The notes beneath the pieces are model-generated. The model did no database searches. It saw nothing but the letters and a program-made list of their open reading frames with translations, and was not told where the DNA came from. Positions 28,642 to 38,076 of a DNA stretch of 64,000 bases are shown here, piece by piece. The number at the start of each line of letters is the position of its first letter. Position 1 is the first letter of the stretch. The DNA comes from an uncultured SAR86 cluster bacterium (GTDB taxonomy: Bacteria > Pseudomonadota > Gammaproteobacteria > Magnimaribacterales > D2472): assembly GCA_902563835.1 (NCBI GenBank), contig CACEZB010000004.1, forward strand, positions 1-64,000, written 5' to 3'. The translations under genes were made by a program, and so were the position numbers.

Positions 28642-29928
28642 ATGAATGATCCATGGAAAATTATCAAAGAATTAGAAAGCGATAATAGCCGTTTATTTAA
28701 AGAGGGTGTTGTTGAAAATAATTTGAATAATATAGATTTTCAAGAAGGTCTTTCAATGTGTTTAGATCCACTTATAACCTTTGGAGTAAAACAAGTTCCA
28801 GAATCAGAAGAAGATGGAGATGGCTTGAAATGGAATGACTTCAAGAAAAATGTTTATCTATTAATTGAAAGAAAAAAAACAGGTCATGCAGCTAGAGATT
28901 TAATAATTGACTTAATGAGTTCTGCTAAAAAAGATCAATGGAATAATTGGTATAGAAGAATATTAATAAAAGATCTAAGGTGCGGCGTGAGTGAGAAAAC
29001 TGTCAATAATGTGGCAAAAAGGATGGATTTAGAATTTAAAGTTCCAATTTTTTCATGCATGCTTGCCCATGATGGTGCAAAACATCCAAAAAAGATAAAA
29101 GGAGATTGTTTAGTTGAATATAAATATGACGGAGTTAGAGTAATCGCTATAGTTAAGAATGGAAAAGCAACCTTATACAGTCGTAATGGAAAGATATTTC
29201 ACAATTTCCCCCATATCGAGAATGCTTTAAGTAAATCAGAATACAATAATATTGTATTTGATGGAGAAGTTATGAGCGATGATTTCCAAGCTTTAATGAA
29301 ACAAGTTTATAGAAAATCAGGAGCTCAAACAGATGATGCTTATCTTGCTCTTTTTGATATTCTTCCATTGAAAGAATTTAATGAAGGTAAAAGTAAACTT
29401 AGTTCAATTGAAAGAAAAGAGGAATTAAATAAATTATCAAAGAGTTTTGAAAATGCAATTAAATTAGTAGATTATGAAGTAATAAATTTTGATGAAAAGG
29501 ATGGTCAGGATAAATTTGCAAGCATGAATAAAGAAGCTCTAGAAAAAGGTTTCGAAGGCTTGATGATCAAACCAAATGATAATTATTATGAATGCAAAAG
29601 AAGCCATGCATGGTTAAAAATCAAACCTTTTATTGAGGTTACTTTAAAAATTATAGATATTCAGGAGGGTACTGGAAAACATTCCGGTAAGCTGGGCGCA
29701 TTTCATGTAGAAGGTGATGATGATGGAAAATTCTTTTCATTAAGCGTTGGAAGTGGTTTAACTGACGAGGAAAGAGAGAAATTTTGGGCATCAAAAGACA
29801 AATTAATAGGAAGACTTGTTGAAATTAGAGCAGATGCAATAACTCAAAGCATTGAAGGAGAACATTACAGCTTGAGATTCCCTAGATTCAAAAATTTTAG
29901 AGGTTTTAAAAAGGATGAAAAAATATAA
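28642..29928 (+). CDS. ATP-dependent DNA ligase, T4 gp30-like
   Basis: Joins DNA nicks using ATP. The 428-aa protein has motif I KYDGVR with the adenylated Lys161, then FDGEVMSDD (motif III), EGLMIKP (motif IV) and LKIKPF (motif V), followed by an OB domain. The N-terminal region (RRILIKDLRCGVS) resembles the T4 gp30 segment RRVMMRDLECGAS, so the relationship is to phage-type ligases. It has no BRCT, helix-hairpin-helix or zinc finger of LigA. It occupies the position after smc-zipA where NAD-dependent ligA normally lies in Gammaproteobacteria. Confidence 0.93.
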   Translation: MNDPWKIIKELESDNSRLFKEGVVENNLNNIDFQEGLSMCLDPLITFGVKQVPESEEDGDGLKWNDFKKNVYLLIERKKTGHAARDLIIDLMSSAKKDQWNNWYRRILIKDLRCGVSEKTVNNVAKRMDLEFKVPIFSCMLAHDGAKHPKKIKGDCLVEYKYDGVRVIAIVKNGKATLYSRNGKIFHNFPHIENALSKSEYNNIVFDGEVMSDDFQALMKQVYRKSGAQTDDAYLALFDILPLKEFNEGKSKLSSIERKEELNKLSKSFENAIKLVDYEVINFDEKDGQDKFASMNKEALEKGFEGLMIKPNDNYYECKRSHAWLKIKPFIEVTLKIIDIQEGTGKHSGKLGAFHVEGDDDGKFFSLSVGSGLTDEEREKFWASKDKLIGRLVEIRADAITQSIEGEHYSLRFPRFKNFRGFKKDEKI

Positions 29929-30526
29929 ATTTAATTATTTTTTATTTCTAATAGCAATTATTTTTATACAATCTTGTGCTACAAGACCGCCAGAAAATCC
30001 TGATAACATATGTTTAATTTTTAAAGAGAAAAAAAATTGGTATAAGGCAGCAATTAGAAGTGAGAAGCGCTGGAAAATACCACCATATGTCTTAATGTCC
30101 TTTGTGTATCAGGAATCAAGTTTTAAATCTGATGCAAGGCCAGAAAGAGAAAAAATATTAGGTTTTATTCCTTGGTTTAGACCTTCTTCTGCTGTTGGCT
30201 ATTCCCAGGCTTTAAAAAATACTTGGGAGGATTATAAAGATGAGACTGGCAATAGTAGAGCAAATAGGAAAGATTTTAATGATTCAGCTGATTTTATTGG
30301 TTGGTATGCAAGTAAAGGATACTATCAAGGTTTTGAAAAAACAGACGCTAGATCTTTATATCTTGCCTATCATGAAGGGTATGGAGGCTTTGAAAAGAAA
30401 ACCTACAGAAAAAAACAGTGGTTGATTAAAGTTGCTGACAGAGTACAAGCCAAATCAACAAAATATCAAAAACAATATTGGGGATGCGCAAAAGAATTAA
30501 AAAGAAAAAGATTTTTATTTTTTTGA
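29915..30526 (+). CDS. Lysozyme-fold (SLT-like) lipoprotein
   Basis: Predicted lipoprotein of 203 aa: lipobox IIFIQSC with Cys21, then a soluble domain with YQESSF (candidate catalytic Glu67), GYSQALKNTW and YLAYHEGYGG, the pattern of soluble lytic transglycosylase-like folds. It may cleave peptidoglycan. It overlaps the ligase gene by 14 nt and its stop abuts the stop of the convergent M16 protease. Confidence 0.82.
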   Translation: MKKYKFNYFLFLIAIIFIQSCATRPPENPDNICLIFKEKKNWYKAAIRSEKRWKIPPYVLMSFVYQESSFKSDARPEREKILGFIPWFRPSSAVGYSQALKNTWEDYKDETGNSRANRKDFNDSADFIGWYASKGYYQGFEKTDARSLYLAYHEGYGGFEKKTYRKKQWLIKVADRVQAKSTKYQKQYWGCAKELKRKRFLFF

Positions 30527-33394
30527 CTAAATATTTCTTATATCAAAGTTCAGATTTTTAATTTCTTCAATATAACTTTCACCAGCAATTAATGATCTTT
30601 TTGATTCGTTGAATAAGTATTTTCTTGATACTTCAACAAGATCGTCAATAGTGCAGCCTTTTACTTTAGATCTAAAGGCTAATCTTTTTTCTTTATCTTT
30701 GTTTTCGAGCATACTTTTAAAATCACTTATTGCTTCGCCATAAGGTGACAGCGGCTTATCAATGCCAGATATCACACCTAGAATCCCTTCATCTAATTGA
30801 TCTTGTGAAATATTTTTTATTGACCATTCCCTTGATTTTTTAAACTCATTAAAAGTTTCACTGCATCTAGGATCGCGATATGAGAAGAATTTAAAAATTT
30901 TATTATTTGAATCTTGTATTGCACCAGCACCATATGCGCCTCCTTTCTCTCTTATAGCTGGATGTAAATACCCCCATTTTAATACTTCTCCAAGTACAGT
31001 TAAGGTGGGCGCATCAGGATGAAATGAATCTACTGTAGCAAATGCTTCAGCACAATAACAAACCTGAGCACCTGTTATCCATCCAATAGAATTTTCTTGA
31101 ATATCAAGATAATTTTGAGTTTCAACATTGTTATCAGAGCCATCAAATTCAAATTTAATCCTAGTTTTTTCCTGCTCAATAGATGATGCTGTAAAGGTAT
31201 AAATAGGCGACATTCCTATTTTATTTTTTATTGAAGATAGTAAATTAATATATTTTATTAGATTATCATTTTCATTAATATTTTTTGATAATTTATTTGT
31301 ATTTGAAATAAAGTTTAAACCTGAGACCATATCATTTGTTGCAGCAAGGTTGTTTATTTGCGCTCCAGCATTGCTCATAGCAAGGATATGACCATTTTGA
31401 ATTAGAGATTTTTCATTATCTGAGTCTATAAAATTTAGCAGATCTTTGATTCTATTTTCATTAGTAAAATCAGCTTCTAGAATAGTTTTGATTAATATAT
31501 CCTGCATTTTGTTTTCATTCATTTCTAGTGATTTTGAAGTAATTTTTAAAGCTAATTTATTTTCATTGTTGCCATCACTTGGTAACAGTATAAAATTTGA
31601 ATAAATACCACCAGTTATAGCTGATTGTATTTTTTGAACTTCCTCGTAATCCATATTACTGAAGCCTATATTGGTGAGTGTACTTGCAAATAATGAGGCA
31701 ATTTTGAACTCTTCAGTTGAAAGGTTAGAACATGGATAAATTATTGAATGATATGTAATCCCATTTGTTCCAGTTTTATAAAAGTAATTATCTATATTTC
31801 CAGTCTTAGTTATAGTTGATTCTGCGTAATTTCTGATATGTGGAATATCTTCTTTTGTTACCTTTGGAAGCACTTCAGGGTCATCAATAGTTTCTTGTCT
31901 TTCTTTTAATTTTGATGAGAGGCTAATTATTTGTTGTTTATCCTTTTCTGATAATTTTTTTGATTTTTGGGTAATTTTGTTTTTAATCCTTTCTTCATTC
32001 TTATTATTGAACTCTGGATCAGGAATTAAAGCATAATTTACTCTATGATTATTTTTAATAATCCTTTCTTCAATTATTTTCTCAATATAATTTTCTTCTT
32101 TTAATTTGTCCTTAATAATTGAAAATGATGAATCTAGATCTAAAACTTTTAGCGGATCATCATTATGAATGCAAGCCGGCAGACAACTTAACATAATTTG
32201 AAGACCATAAGGCATCCCAGACCCAGTAATCTCTCTTTGTTTTATTTCTAATTGATGAAGGGAGGATTCAATAATATTTTTATCAATCCCTTTTTCTACA
32301 ACATCTTTTAAACAATTCAATATTAAATCTTGGACCTCTTGTTGTTTATTAGATTCAACTCCCTCTAGGCCTGCTACAAAAACTAATTCTTTGTGATCAG
32401 CCTCAAGCCCAGTTAATGGAGAGAGTGATTTCCCAAGATTAGTTTTCTCAAGAGCTTTCTTAAGTGGCGATGCAGAATTATCTAATAATATATCAGTCAT
32501 TAAAATTGACTCTAGCAATTCAACAGGGTTATGACTCTCGCCCAAAAGCCAGCTTAAGACCACATGATGATTGTTCTCATCATTTGGCATTGGATTATAA
32601 AATTCTTCAACAGTTTTGGGAGAAGTTATCCTATCTTCATTTTGAACATTAATTGATTGATTGGATGGCTCAAAATTAGTTAATACATTTTCGTTTATAA
32701 AACTTTGTAGTTCATCAACATCAATATTTCCATATGAAAAGAAAGTAGCGTTTGAAGGATGGTAATGTTTTTGATGGAAGTTGACTAAATTTTCATGAGT
32801 AAGGTCAATAATATTTTCTGGGTTTCCACCGCTATTATGTTTATATGTAGAAGATGGATATAAATGTTTTGATAATCCATGCCATAGTTGACTAGTTACA
32901 GTGCTCATAGCACCTTTCATCTCATTAAATACGACCCCTTTAACTTCTAATTCACTATTTATATTTTCTTGATCACTAAATTCAAGTCTATGACCCTCTT
33001 GATAGAAATCTAATTTATCTAGATTGGGGAAAAAGGATGAATCAAGATATACACTTAGCAGGTTTTTAAAATCTTTATCATTAAGTGTAGCAAATGGATA
33101 TGCAGTCCAATCGCTAGATGTAAATGCATTCATAAAAGTATTAAGTGATCTTCGTATCATCATAAAAAATGGGTCCCTAACAGGATATTTTTTAGATCCA
33201 CAGAGTGCGGTATGTTCTAATATGTGTGCAACACCGGTAGAATCTTCAGGTATCGTCCTAAAAGCAACCATAAATACTTTTTCATCGCTATTAGAATCTA
33301 AATGAATATGCTTGCAATTAAATTCAGATTCAGTATATATTTGTGCATTGAGGTCTAATAATTTTATAAATTTTTGGTCTTCTAAATTAAACAT
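30527..33394 (-). CDS. M16C-family metalloprotease (PreP-like)
   Basis: Large zinc protease of 955 aa related to the presequence protease/cytosolic falcilysin group. The inverted zinc motif HILEH is at residues 57-61, followed by GSKKYPVRDPFF and the second metal ligand region NEMKG. The remaining length forms the further M16 domains, with the conserved Tyr/Arg-type C-terminal segment (REKGGAYGAG). No signal peptide is visible, so a cytoplasmic role in peptide breakdown is likely. Confidence 0.9.
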   Translation of the reverse strand: MFNLEDQKFIKLLDLNAQIYTESEFNCKHIHLDSNSDEKVFMVAFRTIPEDSTGVAHILEHTALCGSKKYPVRDPFFMMIRRSLNTFMNAFTSSDWTAYPFATLNDKDFKNLLSVYLDSSFFPNLDKLDFYQEGHRLEFSDQENINSELEVKGVVFNEMKGAMSTVTSQLWHGLSKHLYPSSTYKHNSGGNPENIIDLTHENLVNFHQKHYHPSNATFFSYGNIDVDELQSFINENVLTNFEPSNQSINVQNEDRITSPKTVEEFYNPMPNDENNHHVVLSWLLGESHNPVELLESILMTDILLDNSASPLKKALEKTNLGKSLSPLTGLEADHKELVFVAGLEGVESNKQQEVQDLILNCLKDVVEKGIDKNIIESSLHQLEIKQREITGSGMPYGLQIMLSCLPACIHNDDPLKVLDLDSSFSIIKDKLKEENYIEKIIEERIIKNNHRVNYALIPDPEFNNKNEERIKNKITQKSKKLSEKDKQQIISLSSKLKERQETIDDPEVLPKVTKEDIPHIRNYAESTITKTGNIDNYFYKTGTNGITYHSIIYPCSNLSTEEFKIASLFASTLTNIGFSNMDYEEVQKIQSAITGGIYSNFILLPSDGNNENKLALKITSKSLEMNENKMQDILIKTILEADFTNENRIKDLLNFIDSDNEKSLIQNGHILAMSNAGAQINNLAATNDMVSGLNFISNTNKLSKNINENDNLIKYINLLSSIKNKIGMSPIYTFTASSIEQEKTRIKFEFDGSDNNVETQNYLDIQENSIGWITGAQVCYCAEAFATVDSFHPDAPTLTVLGEVLKWGYLHPAIREKGGAYGAGAIQDSNNKIFKFFSYRDPRCSETFNEFKKSREWSIKNISQDQLDEGILGVISGIDKPLSPYGEAISDFKSMLENKDKEKRLAFRSKVKGCTIDDLVEVSRKYLFNESKRSLIAGESYIEEIKNLNFDIRNI

Positions 33395-33403
33395 ATAATA
33401 TCT

Positions 33404-33937
33404 ATGAAAAATACAACAATTCTAACAAGCTTAATACTTCTAATTGGATGTTCAACCACTTATTCTAATCTTAAGATTGATTCAATTGAGACTTTTAATC
33501 TAGATAATTATAACGATTTTAATATAAAGATAAATGATTCAAGTATTAGCGCAGATGTAAACCCCATTGTTCTTGAAAAATTCAAACAAAAATTAAAAAA
33601 TGCAATTGAAGAGAAAGGATTGCAATATAAAAAAGATTCAAATTTAGTATTTGATATTAACTTTACTACAAAAGATGTAGTAGAGTCTGACAGGTTGGGC
33701 TATTATCCTCCAAATGCTACCTTTATTCATTCAAATTACTATAGGTATAACTATGCTTTTAGAGATCATGTCTATACTTTTACTAATAACATTTTAAGAG
33801 TAAATTTAAAAGATATTGAACAGGATAAGACTGTTTGGACTGTTGTTACTGTATGGAGAGACGGTTCAAGCAGATCAATTTCATCAGAAGATGCTTCAAA
33901 TGTTCTTGTTGATGAAATAATGATAAGTTTTTTATAA
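33404..33937 (+). CDS. DUF4136-like lipoprotein
   Basis: Outer-membrane or periplasmic lipoprotein of 177 aa. The signal ends in LLIGCS, a type II lipobox. The body shows a repeated alternating strand pattern ending in LRVNLKDIEQDKTVWTVV and a terminal helix with VLVDEIMISFL, as in DUF4136 proteins. Role unknown. Starts 9 nt from the divergent protease gene. Confidence 0.7.
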   Translation: MKNTTILTSLILLIGCSTTYSNLKIDSIETFNLDNYNDFNIKINDSSISADVNPIVLEKFKQKLKNAIEEKGLQYKKDSNLVFDINFTTKDVVESDRLGYYPPNATFIHSNYYRYNYAFRDHVYTFTNNILRVNLKDIEQDKTVWTVVTVWRDGSSRSISSEDASNVLVDEIMISFL

Positions 33938-33945
33938 ATTAAGTT

Positions 33946-35661
33946 GTGTTTAAAAAATTTGCAGCATTTTCCATAATATTTTTTTTATTATCATGCTCTG
34001 ACAATCAAGCGCTAGATATTGATGTGCCTTCAACCTCTAAAGTTGAAAAATTAATAGAACATTCCAAAGAATTTGAACGACAGGTTATATCATTTAATAC
34101 ACCAGGAGGAAAGATTCATTTTGCAATTGGGTTCGGTATTGCAAATTCAATAATGGTGGAAGGGGATGGAGGAAATATTATTATTGATGCCTCAGATAGT
34201 GTTTTTGAAGCTGAAAAAATTTATTCCTTATTTGCTAAACAAAACTCCAATCCTATAAAGGCAATTATATACACCCATAACCATGGCGATCATACCTTTG
34301 GAACTGCATATTATTTAAAGAATCAAAAAGAAAAACCACAAATAATAGCGCATGAAGATACAGATTATTATGTTCAAAGGATAATGGGTATTTTGAACCC
34401 AATTATTACTCAAAGAAGTACAAGAATGTTTGGAACACTTCTTCCCAAAGAAGACTTTATTAATGTTGGCATTGGGGCGAGTTTAAATGTATCGAAATCT
34501 CCAACCGGATATATAAAACCTGATATAACTTTTCAAGATACTTTAAAGACAAATATTGCAGGAATAGAAATTGAACTCTACCACGCCCCAGGAGAAACAG
34601 ATGATCAGCTATTTGTTTGGCTACCAAATCATAAATCTTTGATGCCAGGAGATAATATTTATAAAACATTTCCAAATTTATATACCATAAGAGGGACCAC
34701 GCACAGAGATGTAATAGGTTGGATAAATAGTATCGATCATATGCAATCATTTGAGCCAGAGTTTCTTTTTCCAAGTCATACGAAGCCGGTAGTTGGAAGA
34801 AATAAAATCAAGGAAGTGCTTATAGTTTATAGAGACGCTATTCAGTATATTCATGACCAAACAATTAGACTAATGAATCAAGGGTACTATCCAGATCAAA
34901 TTGTTGAGATGGTTGAGTTGCCTGAGGATATCTCAAACTCACCTTATTTATATGAGTTTTATGGAACAGTAAGATGGTCTGTTAAAAGTATATTTAATGG
35001 ATATCTTGGATGGTTCAATGGAAATCCTTCAGAATTAGATCCATTATCTAGAGAGGAAAAAGCTAAAAGAGTTTCTAATTTAGCAGGTGGTAATGACAAT
35101 TTATTAAGCCAATTAAAAGCAGCTGTTAAAGATGAAGATATGCAATGGGCTCTCGAACTAAGTGATTATTTAATTGCTTTAGATTTTTTTAATGATGAAG
35201 TTAAAAATTTAAGACAACAAGCATTAATATATGAAGGTTCAAGATCATCTAATCCTAATAAAAGAAATTATTTTTTGACATCGGCATTGGAACTTCAAAA
35301 GGGGTTTAATGGATTTCCTATTTCAGTAACCAATGAAGAGCTATTAGAAGAAATTTCAATAGATACATTTTTTGATGTCCTTTCTGTTAGATTTAATCCC
35401 AAGAAGCATAATAATGATATTTTTAGGGTATGTTTTAATTTCTCTTCTGGAGTAACAAAAAATATTACTTTAAGAAACAGCGTTGCAGTTATATCAAATT
35501 CTAAACAAATAGATTGCAATATTTCTATTCAAACTAAAGAGGAAGAGTTTAAGAAAATATTAATGGGTATTGGTAACCCAGTTGCTTCAATAGCTTCAGG
35601 AAATATTACTGTAGAAGGTGGTAATATTGCTTTTTTAGAATTTTTAACTAAGTTTCAATAA
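33946..35661 (+). CDS. Alkylsulfatase-like MBL-fold lipoprotein
   Basis: Predicted lipoprotein (LLSCS) of 571 aa beginning at GTG. The metallo-beta-lactamase motif THNHGDH lies near residues 110-116, with further metal-site segments PGETDDQLFVWLP and PSHTKPVVG, and a C-terminal SCP2-like domain ending in NITVEGGNIAFLEFL. This is the SdsA1-type arrangement: MBL domain, helical dimerisation domain, SCP2-like domain. It may hydrolyse alkyl sulfates or related esters in the periplasm. Confidence 0.85.
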   Translation: MFKKFAAFSIIFFLLSCSDNQALDIDVPSTSKVEKLIEHSKEFERQVISFNTPGGKIHFAIGFGIANSIMVEGDGGNIIIDASDSVFEAEKIYSLFAKQNSNPIKAIIYTHNHGDHTFGTAYYLKNQKEKPQIIAHEDTDYYVQRIMGILNPIITQRSTRMFGTLLPKEDFINVGIGASLNVSKSPTGYIKPDITFQDTLKTNIAGIEIELYHAPGETDDQLFVWLPNHKSLMPGDNIYKTFPNLYTIRGTTHRDVIGWINSIDHMQSFEPEFLFPSHTKPVVGRNKIKEVLIVYRDAIQYIHDQTIRLMNQGYYPDQIVEMVELPEDISNSPYLYEFYGTVRWSVKSIFNGYLGWFNGNPSELDPLSREEKAKRVSNLAGGNDNLLSQLKAAVKDEDMQWALELSDYLIALDFFNDEVKNLRQQALIYEGSRSSNPNKRNYFLTSALELQKGFNGFPISVTNEELLEEISIDTFFDVLSVRFNPKKHNNDIFRVCFNFSSGVTKNITLRNSVAVISNSKQIDCNISIQTKEEEFKKILMGIGNPVASIASGNITVEGGNIAFLEFLTKFQ

Positions 35662-35662
35662 A

Positions 35663-36883
35663 CTAAGAATTACCTGAAGGAATATCTTTATATGCTAATC
35701 CTTTATCAGCTCGAGGTTCTTGAGGAAGACCTAATACTCTTTCAGCAATAATATTTCTAAGAATTTCATCTGTACCACCTGCTATTCTCATACCTGGGGC
35801 TCCTAGCCAAGCCATTTGAAATTTTTTAATATCTGGATCATCAGTTTTAAGCATTCCTGCCATATCTAGTGAATCAATTCCAAAATTACCAATATCTTGA
35901 AGTTTACCAGCGCTAACAATTTTTGTAATAGAAGCCTCTGGTCCAGGTGTATCTCCTTTTGAAAGGGCAGACATAGTTCTTAGTTTAGTATTTTTTAAAC
36001 CACTTTTTTCACAGTACCAATCAGCAATAGATGATCTAGCAGCTTTGTTATTTAATAAAGGTTCTCCTAGACTATCTTGAGTCTTAGCCCATCTAAAAGC
36101 ATCCTCCACATCTACACCATCAGCATCTCCAACTGCTAGTCTTTCATTCATTAGGGTAGTAATCGCAACCTTCCAGCCATCTCCAATTTCTCCAAGTCGT
36201 TGAGAGTCTGGTATTTCAACATCAGTAAAATAAACTTCATTAAAACTTGAGCCACCAGTTATTTGTTTTATTGGTTTTACTTCGATACCAGGCGATTTCA
36301 TATCAACAAAAAAGAAAGTAAGGCCTTTATGTTTTTCAAGTTCTGGATCATGTCTAACTACTAAAATCCCATAATCTGAAAAGTGTGCACCCGATGTCCA
36401 TACTTTTTGACCATTAATAATCCATTTATCACCATCTTGTACTGCTTTACTTCTTAATCCAGCAACATCGGATCCAGCAGACGGCTCAGAGAATAATTGA
36501 CACCATATTTCTTTACCCTCTGCCATAGGAGGTAAATATCTTTCTTTTTGTTCTTCAGAAGCATATTGCATCATAACGGGTCCGCACATTCCTAATCCTA
36601 TTTCAAAGATACCCTTAGGAACGTCAAATTTAGATTCTTCATTTGCCCAAATGATTCTTTCTATTGGTGAAGCACCTATACCTCCATATTCTTTTGGCCA
36701 ATGCAGCATTGCCCAACCAGCATCATATTTTTTCTTTTGCCATAATTTTGCTTCTTCAAGAACATCTTTATTTGCAAAAGACGGCTCTTTTGAAGCATTG
36801 TCTTTATGTTTAGCATTTTTTTCTAGCCATTCTCTGCAAGTTTTTCTAAATTTAGCTTGTTCTGGTGTATCGTTAAAATCCAT
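35663..36883 (-). CDS. Acyl-CoA dehydrogenase, large-type subunit
   Basis: FAD enzyme of 406 aa oxidising acyl-CoA to the enoyl-CoA. It has LFSEPSAGSDVAG, the substrate/FAD region WTSGAHFSDYG and the C-terminal GGTDEILRNIIAERVLGLP. At the position of the catalytic Glu of medium-chain enzymes (YEGT) it reads IAGGT, so the base must come from elsewhere, as in FadE26/28-type enzymes. It is followed on the same transcript direction by, and probably complexes with, the neighbour at 36894. Confidence 0.92.
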   Translation of the reverse strand: MDFNDTPEQAKFRKTCREWLEKNAKHKDNASKEPSFANKDVLEEAKLWQKKKYDAGWAMLHWPKEYGGIGASPIERIIWANEESKFDVPKGIFEIGLGMCGPVMMQYASEEQKERYLPPMAEGKEIWCQLFSEPSAGSDVAGLRSKAVQDGDKWIINGQKVWTSGAHFSDYGILVVRHDPELEKHKGLTFFFVDMKSPGIEVKPIKQITGGSSFNEVYFTDVEIPDSQRLGEIGDGWKVAITTLMNERLAVGDADGVDVEDAFRWAKTQDSLGEPLLNNKAARSSIADWYCEKSGLKNTKLRTMSALSKGDTPGPEASITKIVSAGKLQDIGNFGIDSLDMAGMLKTDDPDIKKFQMAWLGAPGMRIAGGTDEILRNIIAERVLGLPQEPRADKGLAYKDIPSGNS

Positions 36884-36893
36884 ATTTATATTC

Positions 36894-38006
36894 CTAATTA
36901 ATATTTGATTGTTCTAAACTAATCACTAACTTCTCTCTCCAATTACTCAATGAACCTATATTTAATGATAAAAGCTTTGATCTTCTATAAAACATATGAC
37001 AATCATATTCCCAAGTAAAACCATTTCCCCCATGTGTTTGAATATTTTCTTTTGAGCATAATTGGAAAGCTTTTGTAGCACTAACTCTTGCTGTGGCAGA
37101 CGCTGAAGGTAAATCAGAAGCATTAGTCGATAATGCCCATGCAGCATAATAACAGTTAGATTTGGCTAACGTTAAAGCTACATACATATCTGCAAGCTTA
37201 TGCTTTATAGCCTGAAAAGATCCAATTGGTCTGCCAAAAGCATATCTTTCTTTTGCATAGTTAATCGCCATATCTAACGATGCTTGCGAACCACCAATTT
37301 GTTCATATGCAAATAAAACAGCTGCTTGGTTGATTAATAATTCGTAAAGATCCCAGCCACTTCCATCATCTCCTATAAGATCACATTTAGCATTTTCAAA
37401 AGCAATTGAAAAATGACCTCTACTTTCATCTATATTTTCTTGGTGTTCAACAGTTACCCCAGACGAGGACAAATCAACTAGTTGAAGAGAAATACCATTA
37501 TTTGTTTTACATACTACTATTGTATGTGTTGCTATTTCCGCATCTGGGACTCCAATTTTTTTGCCATTTAGAGTTCCATTTTCAGATAAAGTTTCAATAT
37601 TATCAGATGTAGGAGCTTGAAATGATTCAGTTATAGCTAGCGTACCTACGACTTCACCGCTAACAAGTTTAGGGAGAAGATCTTTTTTAATCTCATCACT
37701 TGCATAATTTATGATTGCTTCAGTGAATAAATATACTGAAGAAGAGAATGGAACAGGAGCAAGAAATCTACCTAGTTCTTCAGCAATAACACATAATTCA
37801 AGGTGACCTAAACCAAGCCCACCATAATCCTCTGGTACTCTTATGCCTGTCCAGCCCAAATCTACAATCTTTTTCCAAAGCTCTTTGTCGACTTTATTAC
37901 TGTTTTCAAGAACAGATCTATTTCTAGAAAGTGTTTGTTCTTTATCGAGAAACTTTCTTGCTTCTTGCTGAAGAAACTTTTGATCATCTGAAAAGTCTAA
38001 ATTCAT
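36894..38006 (-). CDS. Acyl-CoA dehydrogenase, partner subunit
   Basis: Acyl-CoA dehydrogenase-like protein of 370 aa, 10 nt upstream of the 406-aa paralogue. It has the N-terminal helical domain (DYGGLGLGHLELCVIAEELGR), a shortened middle domain with AITES, and QTHGGNGFTWEYDCHMFYRRS, but lacks a C-terminal EGT/GGT motif. Two unlike adjacent genes of this kind are typical of alpha2-beta2 dehydrogenases acting on CoA esters of steroid or isoprenoid side chains; the substrate here is inferred only. Confidence 0.9.
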   Translation of the reverse strand: MNLDFSDDQKFLQQEARKFLDKEQTLSRNRSVLENSNKVDKELWKKIVDLGWTGIRVPEDYGGLGLGHLELCVIAEELGRFLAPVPFSSSVYLFTEAIINYASDEIKKDLLPKLVSGEVVGTLAITESFQAPTSDNIETLSENGTLNGKKIGVPDAEIATHTIVVCKTNNGISLQLVDLSSSGVTVEHQENIDESRGHFSIAFENAKCDLIGDDGSGWDLYELLINQAAVLFAYEQIGGSQASLDMAINYAKERYAFGRPIGSFQAIKHKLADMYVALTLAKSNCYYAAWALSTNASDLPSASATARVSATKAFQLCSKENIQTHGGNGFTWEYDCHMFYRRSKLLSLNIGSLSNWREKLVISLEQSNIN

Positions 38007-38076
38007 TAATACACTACTAAGTTAAGGTAAAATAGATAATTATTATATGCTAAAAAAAGTTTATTTTTAATTAGAT

